From Verrucomicrobiia bacterium (GTDB taxonomy: Bacteria; Verrucomicrobiota; Verrucomicrobiia; Verrucomicrobiales; DEV007): a DNA stretch of 64,000 nucleotides. The position numbers were made by a program, and so were the translations under genes. The notes under the pieces are model-generated. The model saw only the letters and a list, made by a program, of their open reading frames with translations. It did not search any database and had not been told where the DNA came from. Positions 35,807 to 44,647 of the stretch are shown here, piece by piece. The stretch's first letter is position 1, and each line of letters begins with the position of its first letter. The stretch is from positions 682,001-746,000 of the forward strand of contig JAUICH010000001.1 of assembly GCA_030427505.1 (NCBI GenBank), in the 5' to 3' direction.

Positions 35807-37297
35807 TTAAGCCAGGCGTTCCCAAAACGACTCCGCCGCAACGCGGTGCGCTCTCCGCTTCTCCGCGCCCATTTTATCCAGATTCCGCGCCATCATGGAA
35901 AGCCGGTGCTGGGACAGAAAGAAGTCCCGGTAGTCATCGATGAAAGACCAGAACAGCCCGTCCCAGGTGGCGCACCAGTCGCCGGAGGGATAGTCGCTCA
36001 TCTTGCGCACGTAGTTGGAGCCAGAGAGGTAGGGCTTCGTGGTGAAAAGGCCGCCGTCGGCGAACTGGCTCATGCCAAAGACATTTGGCACCATCACCCA
36101 GTCGTAGGCGTCCACGAACAGCTCCATGAACCAGTCGTAGACCCGGCGCGGATGAAAGCGGCAGAGCAGCATGAAGTTACCCAATATCATGAGCCGCTCG
36201 ATGTGGTGGCACCACCCGTGGTCCAGCGCGCGCCGGATGGCATCGTCCACCGGCGGAATGCCGGTGCTGCCATCGTAGAATGCCTTTGGAATGGGCTTGT
36301 CGTCAAAACCCCAGTGGTTCCCGTTCCGGGTCTCGAGGCCGTGGCGTTCGTACATGGCGCGCATGAACTCCCGCCAGCCGATAATCTGCCTGACAAACCC
36401 CTCCAGAGAAGCCAGCGGCACGTCATTCTCCGCCGCGAAAGCCAGGGCCCGATCCAATACTCCCTGCGGGGTTAGCAGGCCGAGGTTCAACATAGGCGTC
36501 AGCACACTGTGAAACAGCACCCGTTCCCGCCGGCTGATAGCGTCCTCATACGGCCCGAACTGGGCGAATCTTTGCTCCAGAAAATCTTCGAACCAGCGGT
36601 CGGCCGACTCATGAGACACGGGATAGCGAAAGGCCGCCGCGTCTCCGTGGTAGCCGGGGAAATGCCGTTTGGTGTAATCGATGGCTTCCCGCACGTAGGC
36701 GGTCTGTTGCGCCGCCGGATCGGGAGGCACCCGCAGGCCCTGCTTCGGCATCGGCTTGCGGTTCTCGTCATCAAAGCTCCACCGCCCGCCCACCGGTTTC
36801 CGGTTCTGGTCGACCAGTACGCCTAAGCGTAGACGTTGAGCTTCATAGAACGCCGCCATGAAAGGACGCTTCCGCTTTGCAAAATGCGCGTCCATCCAGT
36901 CTCCAGGTGTCAGAAACATCGGGGTGTCGTGTGCCACCGCTTTCACGCGATGGCTTTCAAAGAACGTTCGCAGGCGTTTTTCCAGGATGAAGTCCACCGG
37001 CTGGCAGTAGTGAAACTCGTCAAACCCCTCCCGTTGCAGAGCGCGCAGGTGTGTCGCCGCCGTCTTGTCTTTCTGAAAGTCCCGGTAGATCACCCGGTAG
37101 CCGCGCCGCTCCAGTTTCGCCGCATACGTTTTCATGGAGGCGCGGTGCAGCACCATCTTTTGCTGCTGAAACTTCAGCGGGTGATGGGGGTCGCCAAAGA
37201 TCAGCGAGTCTTCGATCAACGCCACCGCGCGATCCCGCGCCATCGCCGGGTGAGGATCGAACAACTGAAACGGAAAGACCAGCGTGACGGCGTTCAT
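35807..37297 (-). CDS. FeS-BCP-type cryptochrome/photolyase lacking most Fe-S cluster ligands
   Basis: A 496-residue member of the photolyase branch that includes Agrobacterium PhrB (6-4 photolyase). Family blocks are present: GWREFMRAMYE, HGWCHHIERLMILGNF and FGMSQFADGG with the FAD pocket, and SNYVRKMSDY. PhrB binds a [4Fe-4S] cluster through four Cys; here only Cys363 and Cys442 remain at matching places. The DYCxxC part of the loop is replaced by DYPSGDWC with a ~12-residue deletion. It lies 36 bp downstream of the SDR gene on the same strand, likely one operon. Light-driven DNA repair is the presumed role. Confidence 0.85.
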   Translation of the reverse strand: MNAVTLVFPFQLFDPHPAMARDRAVALIEDSLIFGDPHHPLKFQQQKMVLHRASMKTYAAKLERRGYRVIYRDFQKDKTAATHLRALQREGFDEFHYCQPVDFILEKRLRTFFESHRVKAVAHDTPMFLTPGDWMDAHFAKRKRPFMAAFYEAQRLRLGVLVDQNRKPVGGRWSFDDENRKPMPKQGLRVPPDPAAQQTAYVREAIDYTKRHFPGYHGDAAAFRYPVSHESADRWFEDFLEQRFAQFGPYEDAISRRERVLFHSVLTPMLNLGLLTPQGVLDRALAFAAENDVPLASLEGFVRQIIGWREFMRAMYERHGLETRNGNHWGFDDKPIPKAFYDGSTGIPPVDDAIRRALDHGWCHHIERLMILGNFMLLCRFHPRRVYDWFMELFVDAYDWVMVPNVFGMSQFADGGLFTTKPYLSGSNYVRKMSDYPSGDWCATWDGLFWSFIDDYRDFFLSQHRLSMMARNLDKMGAEKRRAHRVAAESFWERLA

Positions 37298-37333
37298 CGG
37301 CGACTGGGAATGGAGAGTAAAGAAAGCAGGCCC

Positions 37334-38050
37334 TCAGAACAGTCTCAGCGACGACAGACCGCCATCCATCTTGATCACCTGTCCCGTCATGAAGCGAGAC
37401 GCGTCACTCAGGAGAAAGTCCACCAGGCGGGCAAAGTCAGCCGGGTCACCGAGGGTCTTGGCGGGGTGCCGGTTTTTCGCGGCCTCCACTTTCTCGTTAG
37501 ATCCTAACAAACCGCTAGCCAGTGGGGTGTTTGTCAGAGAAGGCGCGATGACATTCACCCGGATGCGCGGCGCCAGCTCCGCGGCGAGAGACCGGCCCAG
37601 CCCTTCCACCGCTCCCTTGGCGGCGGCAATGCTGGCGTGAAAGGGCATGCCCGTCCGCACCGCCACAGTACTGAAGAGCACGATTGAGGCGGCTTCCGCT
37701 TTCTTCAAGGCCGGCAAGGCCGCGCGGATCAGGCGAACCGCGCCCAGCGCATTCACCTCGTAGTCTCTCAGAAAGTCAGCATCGGACAGACGGTGAAAAG
37801 GCTTCAACGTGATCGTTCCGGGGAAGTACACCAAGCCATCCAACGTCTCTGGAAGATCCAGCGAAACCTCTTCGCTCAAGGCGTCATACGCCTGAACCGA
37901 CACGTTTGCCAGGCCGGCCTGAGTTTCGCCCCCACGTACCGCGCACGTTACGTGGTTCCCATTTCCAGACAGTAGTTTCACGGTCTCCAGACCCATTCCA
38001 CTGTTGCCTCCAGCAATTAAGAAGTGTCTAAGAGTTGTCGAGATAGTCAC
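37334..38050 (-). CDS. SDR-family protein associated with photolyase, catalytic Tyr replaced
   Basis: A 238-residue Rossmann-fold short-chain dehydrogenase with nucleotide-binding LIAGGNSGMG, catalytic-type Ser127 in FSTVAV, C-terminal INVIAPSLTNTPLA-like block (read RVNVIAPSLTNTPLA) and ITGQV-like end (FMTGQVIKMDGG). The usual Tyr-x-x-x-Lys reads Ile141-Ala-Ala-Ala-Lys145, so the proton donor Tyr is missing. I recall close relatives encoded next to photolyases. Upstream gene of the pair with the photolyase-like gene. Confidence 0.85.
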   Translation of the reverse strand: MTISTTLRHFLIAGGNSGMGLETVKLLSGNGNHVTCAVRGGETQAGLANVSVQAYDALSEEVSLDLPETLDGLVYFPGTITLKPFHRLSDADFLRDYEVNALGAVRLIRAALPALKKAEAASIVLFSTVAVRTGMPFHASIAAAKGAVEGLGRSLAAELAPRIRVNVIAPSLTNTPLASGLLGSNEKVEAAKNRHPAKTLGDPADFARLVDFLLSDASRFMTGQVIKMDGGLSSLRLF

Positions 38051-38131
38051 GGGGTGAGATACGGAGAAACTAAGTGGTTCGGTTGCCCGATAAATTAGAC
38101 AAAAAACATACAGAGGGAAACCGGGAAGTCA

Positions 38132-39064
38132 TTGCCTCGCCGATTTTTCCTGACAGTTTTCGAAAATTCAGGCTGTAATCCGGGTGATTTGAAAACCCTC
38201 TTCACTCGTCGCAGATGGATCGGCGCGGCCGTGGCCCTGGTCGCGGGATTCGCCGGTTTCGAACTGGGCCGTCACCAGCCCGCTCCCTCGTCCCTCCCTT
38301 CCGGCGCCGCTCATTCACCCGGCGCCATGGAGGCGGGTGAAAAACCGCTCATCGGCATCGCCAGCCTTTCCAGCGAAACCTACATCCGGGCGATCCGGGA
38401 GGCGGGTGGCGTGCCCGTCGTGCTTCCCAACACGGATGGCGATACCGGCGGCCTGGAGGAGTATCTCACCCGGCTCGATGGTCTCCTCCTGCCCGGAGGC
38501 GCGGACATTCCTCCTTCCGAATATGGCGAGGAGCCGCACCCCACCTACCGCCCGCTGGATAACGACCGCTTCCAGTTCGAGAAAGCTCTCGCCCATGCTT
38601 GGATCGAGCAAACGGACAAACCCATGCTCGGCATTTGCCTGGGCAGCCAGTGGATCAATGTCGCCAGTGGCGGTTCCCTCGTGCAGGACATTCCTTCAGA
38701 GTTCGGCATCAATCACAAGGACATCACCCACCAAGTCACCGTGGAGCCCGGCTCGCGGCTCAGCCGCATCTTTGGCCAGACGGAGTTCGAGGTGAACTCG
38801 CTCCACCATCAGGCCGTGCGCGAGGTGGGGAAACGTCTGCGCATCGCCGCCCGGTGCCCGGACGGAATTGTCGAGGCGACAGAGTCCACGGACCCGGACC
38901 GCTTTCTCATTGGCGTGCAGTGGCACCCGGAGAAGCTCCTGCCGGGAAATCAGCTTCAGGCCAAGCTTCTCAAAGCTTTCGTCGAGGCTGCCGCCGAAAC
39001 TCGCGCCGGGCGGTCATTGGCGGGAGGAGAGTCCGTGAAGGCCGAGACTCGCTCTGGGCCTTAG
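38132..39064 (+). CDS. class I glutamine amidotransferase, gamma-glutamyl-GABA hydrolase (PuuD)-like
   Basis: The catalytic triad region is intact: Cys in MLGICLGSQ and His-x-Glu in VQWHPE, with oxyanion-loop segment [20 protein letters not shown]. This matches the PuuD/peptidase C26 branch, which hydrolyses gamma-glutamyl bonds in polyamine breakdown. Unusually, a basic N-terminus is followed by a hydrophobic helix ([18 protein letters not shown]), so the enzyme is probably membrane-anchored or exported. Start uncertain: TTG 38132 gives 310 residues, TTG 38189 gives 291. Substrate not proven. Confidence 0.8.
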   Translation: MPRRFFLTVFENSGCNPGDLKTLFTRRRWIGAAVALVAGFAGFELGRHQPAPSSLPSGAAHSPGAMEAGEKPLIGIASLSSETYIRAIREAGGVPVVLPNTDGDTGGLEEYLTRLDGLLLPGGADIPPSEYGEEPHPTYRPLDNDRFQFEKALAHAWIEQTDKPMLGICLGSQWINVASGGSLVQDIPSEFGINHKDITHQVTVEPGSRLSRIFGQTEFEVNSLHHQAVREVGKRLRIAARCPDGIVEATESTDPDRFLIGVQWHPEKLLPGNQLQAKLLKAFVEAAAETRAGRSLAGGESVKAETRSGP

Positions 39065-39097
39065 AAAAAGCGTTCGAACCCCGTTTCTTCGGCGACG

Positions 39098-39382
39098 CTA
39101 CCCCCTTCGTCGCCCCGCCCGGCTGATCACCCCAAACACCAGCGCCAACAGCGCGGAGCCGATGACCGACCAAATGATGGGGAAAGACTCTCCCTGAACT
39201 TCCAGTGGAATGAACTGAGGCAGGCCCAACTGGCCAGCCAGCCACATACCGGCAAACGCGCCGGCGAAGCCGAGGACGATAGAGATCAGGCAGCCACCGG
39301 AAGAGTAGCCCGCGATCGCCTGGCCCAAAGCCCCGCAGATCGCCGCGACGATGAGAAGCAAGACAAGTCCGCCAATGGTCAT
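39098..39382 (-). CDS. GlsB/YeaQ/YmgE-family membrane protein
   Basis: A 94-residue protein from ATG 39382 with three hydrophobic helices. The glycine-rich AICGALGQAIAGYSSGGCLISIVLGFAGAFAGMWLA (read as consecutive blocks) and the C-terminal FPIIWSVIGSALLALVFGVI are the 'transglycosylase-associated' signature. Function unknown; homologues respond to acid or osmotic stress in enteric bacteria. The longer upstream frame does not look coding. Confidence 0.8.
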   Translation of the reverse strand: MTIGGLVLLLIVAAICGALGQAIAGYSSGGCLISIVLGFAGAFAGMWLAGQLGLPQFIPLEVQGESFPIIWSVIGSALLALVFGVISRAGRRRG

Positions 39383-39704
39383 GAAAAGGAAGGGGAAAAA
39401 GGTGGAGCGAGACAGAAGGCACCGCGCCTCGCCCTTGGATACGCTTTGGCGGAAGTGAAAGGGTGCCGGACAGGCCCCGAATATCTCATTGGAGGCTCCG
39501 CCTATCGGGTTTATTACCGAAGCCCCATCCGTATCCATCTCCAGATGCCAAATGCGGCAACCATGATGCCCGCCCGGATGTATCCGGAACCCAGCGCACA
39601 GCCACGCTCTATTCTCATGGTCAATCCGCTCCCCACGAAACAAGGGAGAGCGGGCCAAAGTTTCAACCCAAATATCCTAAGCCGTCCCTTTGCGCCGGCC
39701 TTTT

Positions 39705-41015
39705 TCACCCGCCATTGTGATTGAAAAACTCCCGCGTGCCCTGTGCCGTCAGCGCTTCGCCAATGCGCTTCAGGGCCAGGGTGTAGGCGCCGGTGCGCAT
39801 ATCGACATCGTGTTCCTGGGACAGGTTGTAGACCGACTGAAAGGCGTCGTGCATGCGCTTCTCCAGTTTTTCGTAAACCTCCTCTTCGCTCCAGTAGAAG
39901 CCGGCTCGGTTCTGCACCCATTCAAAGTAGCTCACCGTCACCCCACCCGCGTTCGCCAGGATGTCCGGAATAATGTAGACGCCTTTTTGGGTCAAGAGCT
40001 TGTCGGCCTCGTTCGTCATGGGGCCATTGGCTACTTCCACGATGGTTGCGGCGCGAATCTTGTCCGCGTTTTCCATGGTAATGACATCCCCCAGCGCGGC
40101 GGGAATCAGGATGTCCACTTCCAGTTCCAGTAGCTCTTCGTTGCTGATCTGATCCGCATCGACCTTCTCGCACAGCGCTCCGTCGCAGTACACCGCCTGG
40201 AGCTGCCGGGAGTCGTTCTTCACTTTGATCAGGCTGGGAATGTGGAAGCCTTCCTTCCGGTAGATGCCGCCCTGGGAATCGCTCACCGCCACGATGTTGT
40301 AGCCGTCCGCGTCCAGCAGTTCGGCCACGTGTTGCCCGGCATTCCCGAAGCCCTGGATCGCCACGCGCACTTCTTGGGGGTTCCAGCCCCGGTGCAGTTC
40401 GTGTTCTTTGATGCAGTGGTAAGCTCCGCGGCCCGTCGCCGCGTTCCGGCCCAGGCTGCCGCCCAGGGGGATGGGTTTGCCCGTGATCACGGCGGGCGTG
40501 CGCGCCCCCTTCAGCTTGGAGTATTCGTCCATCATCCAGCCCATGATCATGGGCGTGGTGTAGACATCCGGCGCCGGCACGTCCTTGTCCGGACCGATGA
40601 AGTCCGCGATCCGGCCGATGAAGCCGCGGCTCAGCCGCTCCAGTTCCATGCGGGACAGCTCCTTCGGGTTCACCGTCACCCCGCCCTTGGCGCCCCCGTA
40701 GGGCAGGTTCATCACCGCACACTTGCAGGTCATCCAGAAGGCCAGGGCTTTCACTTCGCTCAGGTCCACCTCGGGGTGGAAGCGGATGCCGCCTTTGCCC
40801 GGCCCGCGGGTCACGTCGTGCTGCACCCGGTAGCCAGTGAAAACCTTCGTCTCGCCGCTGTCCATCCGTACCGGAATGGACACCTGGATCACGGCATTCG
40901 GGTGTTTCAAGCGCTCCAGCGCCTCGGGGTGCAGCCCGGCATACTCCATGGCGTCATCCAGGTGCTTCAGGGCTTCTTCAAAAACGTCTCTCGTGACTTG
41001 AGGAGGTTTACTCAT
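39705..41015 (-). CDS. gdhA: Glu/Leu/Phe/Val dehydrogenase (glutamate dehydrogenase)
   Basis: A 436-residue enzyme from ATG 41015. The catalytic part includes GPGKGGIRFHPEVDLSEV, MTCKCAVMNLPYGGAKGG with the active-site Lys residues, and GPDKDVPAPDVYT; the NAD(P) domain carries VAIQGFGNAGQHVAELL. This is the ~420-residue hexameric class that oxidatively deaminates glutamate to 2-oxoglutarate. Single gene, no adjacent pathway partners. Confidence 0.93.
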   Translation of the reverse strand: MSKPPQVTRDVFEEALKHLDDAMEYAGLHPEALERLKHPNAVIQVSIPVRMDSGETKVFTGYRVQHDVTRGPGKGGIRFHPEVDLSEVKALAFWMTCKCAVMNLPYGGAKGGVTVNPKELSRMELERLSRGFIGRIADFIGPDKDVPAPDVYTTPMIMGWMMDEYSKLKGARTPAVITGKPIPLGGSLGRNAATGRGAYHCIKEHELHRGWNPQEVRVAIQGFGNAGQHVAELLDADGYNIVAVSDSQGGIYRKEGFHIPSLIKVKNDSRQLQAVYCDGALCEKVDADQISNEELLELEVDILIPAALGDVITMENADKIRAATIVEVANGPMTNEADKLLTQKGVYIIPDILANAGGVTVSYFEWVQNRAGFYWSEEEVYEKLEKRMHDAFQSVYNLSQEHDVDMRTGAYTLALKRIGEALTAQGTREFFNHNGG

Positions 41016-41184
41016 GGGTGCTTTTTGGGAGGAGAAGGTTGATGGTCTAGTAAATTGCCGCATGTGTGCCGCTACCGCCTTTTCTCAGAACCAGGGTCGG
41101 GCGGCCATGGCCAGACCCTAACTCGTTTCAGAGTGAGCGGAGCTTTACAAGCTGCGCGATGTGAAATTGTAAGAACTATTACGA

Positions 41185-41739
41185 ATGCCCCGCGATCTGC
41201 TACACTTAACATCGCTTCGGCCCTGTCCCTTTCTGCCGGAAGCCAGAGAGGCCCTTTCCGCCGCCAGCATGCGGCGTTTCGGCACGGACCGGGGGCCGGA
41301 TTTCTACCGGGCGGCTCTGGAATGCGCCCAGTCCCTCTGGCTCCAGGGGCTTCCGGCGCAGGCCCTGCTTTTGATCAATCGGGCGATGGGCGCCGCCTTC
41401 GATGGCAGCGAACCCGCGCTGATGGACTGGCCCGTGCCCTACGCCGCCGCCGCCTGGATCATGCGCCACCGGGAAGAAGAACAGTTCATCGGAAATCCCC
41501 GCCGCCACTATCAGCACCTCGCCACCCGCATGGTAGAGCCGCGCAAGGAACTCCGTACCTGGCGCGCCTGGGCCTGCTGGTACCTGGCCCGTGAAATTTT
41601 TCCAGACTACCCGGCCGACGAAAAGCAGATCGCCGAGGAAGGCATCCGCGAACCCGATCTGTCTGAGATTCAGGCGGGACTGGCCACCCTGGGGATTCCG
41701 GGCGAGACGGAGGAATTCAAGAAAAGCCTGGCCTTGTAG
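41185..41739 (+). CDS. conserved-looking protein of unknown function
   Basis: A 184-residue soluble protein rich in Trp, Arg and Ala. It contains ALECAQSLWLQGLPAQALLLIN (a TPR-like helical pair), MDWPVPYAAAAWIM, GNPRRHYQHLATRM and RTWRAWACWYLAREI. No family is recognised. The next gene begins 57 bp later on the same strand, so the two may be cotranscribed. Confidence 0.6.
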   Translation: MPRDLLHLTSLRPCPFLPEAREALSAASMRRFGTDRGPDFYRAALECAQSLWLQGLPAQALLLINRAMGAAFDGSEPALMDWPVPYAAAAWIMRHREEEQFIGNPRRHYQHLATRMVEPRKELRTWRAWACWYLAREIFPDYPADEKQIAEEGIREPDLSEIQAGLATLGIPGETEEFKKSLAL

Positions 41740-41796
41740 CTGGCGAATGGAGCATTAAATTCAGACAGCGCGGAAGAAGTGCCAGGAGACCTATTT

Positions 41797-42120
41797 ATGA
41801 TTGAAGACGAGCTAGAGCGAGATTTCGAGGATGTGGTGGAAGGCGTGGAGGAAGGATTTCTGGACGCGACCGAAATGGGCCGGCTGGCTTCAGTCCACTG
41901 CCAGATTTTGAACTGTCTGGAAGCTGGCGAGACCACCGACGCCAAGCGGCTGCTCACGGAAGAAATCGCTTCCTTCTACCACCAGCAATTCGACGAAGGC
42001 AAAGCCTCCAAGCCCGTTCAGACCTTCCTCGCTGGAGTGAAAAGCAAGATCGAAGTGCTGGCGGAAAAGGTGCCGGATTTGGCCGAAAAGCTGAAAGACG
42101 GCTCGCCTACTCAATCGTGA
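41797..42120 (+). CDS. small acidic helical protein of unknown function
   Basis: A 107-residue protein. ATG 41797 follows an AGGAG (41782-41786) at usable spacing and is chosen over GTG 41779. The sequence is acidic and helical (DELERDFEDVVEGVEEGFLD, EVLAEKVPDLAEKLKD) with no membrane segment. No family recognised. Its end overlaps the convergent ppk2 gene by 14 bp. Confidence 0.55.
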   Translation: MIEDELERDFEDVVEGVEEGFLDATEMGRLASVHCQILNCLEAGETTDAKRLLTEEIASFYHQQFDEGKASKPVQTFLAGVKSKIEVLAEKVPDLAEKLKDGSPTQS

Positions 42121-42916
42121 TCTTGCCAGGGTCGAAATCGACCTTCGGAAACTTCAGGTTCATGGACTTCATGGCGTCCACCATGATCTGAGCGACCGCC
42201 AGGTTCCGGTACCACTTCCGGTCCGCCGGGATGACGAACCACGGCGCGTAATCGGTGCTGGTCCGGTGAAGCATGTCTTCGTAGGCCTTCGTGAAGGCCG
42301 GCCAGAGGGCACGGTCTTTCAGGTCGTTGGGATTGAACTTCCAGTTCTTGTCCGGATTGTCCAGCCGGGCCTGAAGCCGTTCCTTTTGTTCGGCGGGAGA
42401 AATGTGGAGAAAAAACTTCACCACCAGCGTCCCCTCGTCGGCCAGCATTTTTTCGAAGGCGACGATGTGCTCGTACCGCTTTGCCCATACGTCCTCCGGT
42501 GCAATTTTTCGCACCCGCACGGCAATGATGTCTTCGTAATGGCTGCGGTTAAACACCACGACTTCCCCCTTGCGCGGCACTTGGGCATGGACGCGCCACA
42601 GATAGTCGCGGGACAGCTCCAGCTCCGTCGGCGCCTTGAACGCCGCCACGCGGATGCCCATGGCGTCCATATCGCAGAACACGCCTTTAATGGTGCCGTC
42701 CTTTCCCCCGGTGTCCATGGCCTGGAGAATCACCAGCACCTTGCGCTGCCCCTGAGCATAAAGGACTTCCTGGAGGTTACCCAGTTCCCCGGTGAGTTTC
42801 TTGAGCGCTTTCTTCCCGTGTTTCTTGCTGTCTTCAAAGAGACAGTCGTCGCGGGTATCGATATCGCCCAGGCACACCGTGGCGCCGGGCATGATGCGGT
42901 AGGGGTGGGAGATCAT
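42107..42916 (-). CDS. polyphosphate kinase 2 family (PPK2) nucleotide phosphotransferase
   Basis: A 269-residue enzyme from ATG 42916. It has the PPK2 P-loop VILQAMDTGGKDGTIK, the Walker B/lid block VVVFNRSHYEDIIAVRVRK and the conserved end IPADRKWYRNLAVAQIM. PPK2 enzymes move phosphate between polyphosphate and nucleotides; one-domain forms of this length phosphorylate AMP or ADP/GDP. The class cannot be fixed by eye. Single gene. Confidence 0.92.
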   Translation of the reverse strand: MISHPYRIMPGATVCLGDIDTRDDCLFEDSKKHGKKALKKLTGELGNLQEVLYAQGQRKVLVILQAMDTGGKDGTIKGVFCDMDAMGIRVAAFKAPTELELSRDYLWRVHAQVPRKGEVVVFNRSHYEDIIAVRVRKIAPEDVWAKRYEHIVAFEKMLADEGTLVVKFFLHISPAEQKERLQARLDNPDKNWKFNPNDLKDRALWPAFTKAYEDMLHRTSTDYAPWFVIPADRKWYRNLAVAQIMVDAMKSMNLKFPKVDFDPGKITIE

Positions 42917-42996
42917 GCTACTATGAGTGGTCGGAAGGGGATGTTTGCGATCCTCCACCCTAACAAAGTTGCCGCGGGATTCGAAGCCCTATCTCG

Positions 42997-43857
42997 CTAC
43001 TTGGCTTTTGTGCCATTGCGCAGCTTCGGCGCCAGCAGGCTGAGCACATAAGTCGCGGCCGCCGTGATCACGATGACGGGTCCCGTTGGCGTCTGGGTGG
43101 GGAAACTGAAAGCCAGGCCTCCCGCCGTAAAGATCATGGACAGACCCACCGCGATGACCATCACCACACTCAGCCGTTTCGAAAAGTGAGAGGCCGTGGC
43201 CGCGGGCAGCACAATCAGGGCGATGGCCAGGATAATGCCCGTCAACCGGACCAGCAGCACCACGCTCAGGCCGATCAGGCATAGCAGCAGCAGGAAATAG
43301 AACGGCACGTTCACCCCGCGCAGCCGGGCGAATTCTTCATCGAAACACACCGCCAGCAGTTTGTTGTAAAACAACAAGCTCACCACCACCACAATAGTGG
43401 CGAGCACCGCCGTCAGGTAAAGATCCGAGCGGGACGTGTAGAGAATATTCCCAAAGATGTAGCTCTCCAGATTCTTCCCGGGGATGTTTGGCGTGAAGTG
43501 GATGCAGATGAGGCCCACGGCCATGCCCGTGGCCCAGATGGCGCCGATCACCGTGTCCTCCCGTTCCTCTTTCCGCAGGCTGACCAGCCCGATCACCACG
43601 GCGGACACCAGGGCCGCCACCACGGCGCCGCCCAATGGCGAGCACCACTCCCAGCCCACGCGATATCTCAAGAACAGCGCCGCGCCGATGCCGCCCAGGA
43701 TGCTGTGCGCGATGGCCGCCGCGATGTAGCTGATGCGCCGCGCCACCACGTAGCTGCCCACGATGCCGAAGGAAATGCTCGAAATCAGCCCCGCGATCAA
43801 CGCGTTGCGGATGAAGTCGACATTGGGATCCGCCAGGGCCTGGAAAAACTCATTCAT
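42997..43857 (-). CDS. znuB: zinc/manganese ABC transporter permease (ZnuB-like)
   Basis: A 286-residue ABC-3 family permease with about eight or nine hydrophobic segments; ALIAGLISSISFGIVGSYVVARRISYIAAAIAHSILGGIG (in consecutive blocks) contains the family start, and GALLLVRLTGIILAIALIVLPAATA-like and FTAGGLAFSFPTQTPTGP near the end. It overlaps the ATPase gene by 8 bp and is last in the znuA-znuC-znuB order. Confidence 0.9.
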   Translation of the reverse strand: MNEFFQALADPNVDFIRNALIAGLISSISFGIVGSYVVARRISYIAAAIAHSILGGIGAALFLRYRVGWEWCSPLGGAVVAALVSAVVIGLVSLRKEEREDTVIGAIWATGMAVGLICIHFTPNIPGKNLESYIFGNILYTSRSDLYLTAVLATIVVVVSLLFYNKLLAVCFDEEFARLRGVNVPFYFLLLLCLIGLSVVLLVRLTGIILAIALIVLPAATASHFSKRLSVVMVIAVGLSMIFTAGGLAFSFPTQTPTGPVIVITAAATYVLSLLAPKLRNGTKAK

Positions 43858-44620
43858 GCTTGCAGTGGGAATGGTCTCCCTGGGCGTGGAGGGTCTTGCG
43901 TTCGTGTTCTTTGCGGTGCTCGCCGGAATAGATTTCCGCCAGCGTTTCCCCCGTCAGATCCGCCAGAGCGTGCCGGTGTACCGTGTGGTTTACGCACAGC
44001 ACGGAGTCCGTCAGCCGCCGCACCACATCCAGATCGTGCGAAACCAGGAGAATCGTGACCTTACCGATCAGCTTCTCCAGCGTCTCCAGAAATTGTGCCT
44101 CCACCGTCAGGTCCACGCTGGCGGTCGGTTCGTCCATTAGCAGCAGGTCCGGCTCCGTGGCCAGGGCGCGGGCGATCAATACCCGCTGGCGCTGCCCGCC
44201 GGACAGCGCGGCAAAGGGGCGTCCCGCCGCGTCACTTAGCCCCACTTCTTCCAGTGCGTGCCGCGCCACTTCCTTGCAGGCCGGGCTGTATCGCCCCATC
44301 CGCAGCCGGTTCAGCCGTCCCATCAGCACGATCTCCAGCGCATTGATGGGAAACAGCGGATCGTATTGAATGGCCTGCGGCACATAGCCAATGCGCTGAC
44401 GGCTGCGGCGCGGCGTCTGACCAAACACCTCAATCTTTCCCTTCGTAGGCTGGATCAACCCCAGCAGCAAGCGCAGCAGCGTTGTCTTGCCCCCGCCATT
44501 CGGCCCGATGATGCAGGTGGCATCCTTGTCGTGCACATGAAACGACACATCCTCCAGCACCCGCGTGGGGCCAAAGCGGTGAGAGACGTTCTCGAAATTG
44601 ACGACCGTGCTGTCAGGCAT
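43850..44620 (-). CDS. znuC: zinc/manganese ABC transporter ATP-binding protein (ZnuC-like)
   Basis: A 256-residue ATPase. Walker A GPNGGGKTTLLRL, signature LSGGQRQRVLIARAL, Walker B LLLMDEPTASVD and LLVSHDLDVV. I start at ATG 44620 because GGAG lies eight bases before it; ATG 44638 is the alternative. The C-terminus is rich in His (HRKEHERKTLHAQGDHSHCKHE), as in metal-handling proteins. Middle gene of the operon. Confidence 0.92.
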   Translation of the reverse strand: MPDSTVVNFENVSHRFGPTRVLEDVSFHVHDKDATCIIGPNGGGKTTLLRLLLGLIQPTKGKIEVFGQTPRRSRQRIGYVPQAIQYDPLFPINALEIVLMGRLNRLRMGRYSPACKEVARHALEEVGLSDAAGRPFAALSGGQRQRVLIARALATEPDLLLMDEPTASVDLTVEAQFLETLEKLIGKVTILLVSHDLDVVRRLTDSVLCVNHTVHRHALADLTGETLAEIYSGEHRKEHERKTLHAQGDHSHCKHE

Positions 44621-44647
44621 ACGCGACACTCCGACCATGCCACGAGC

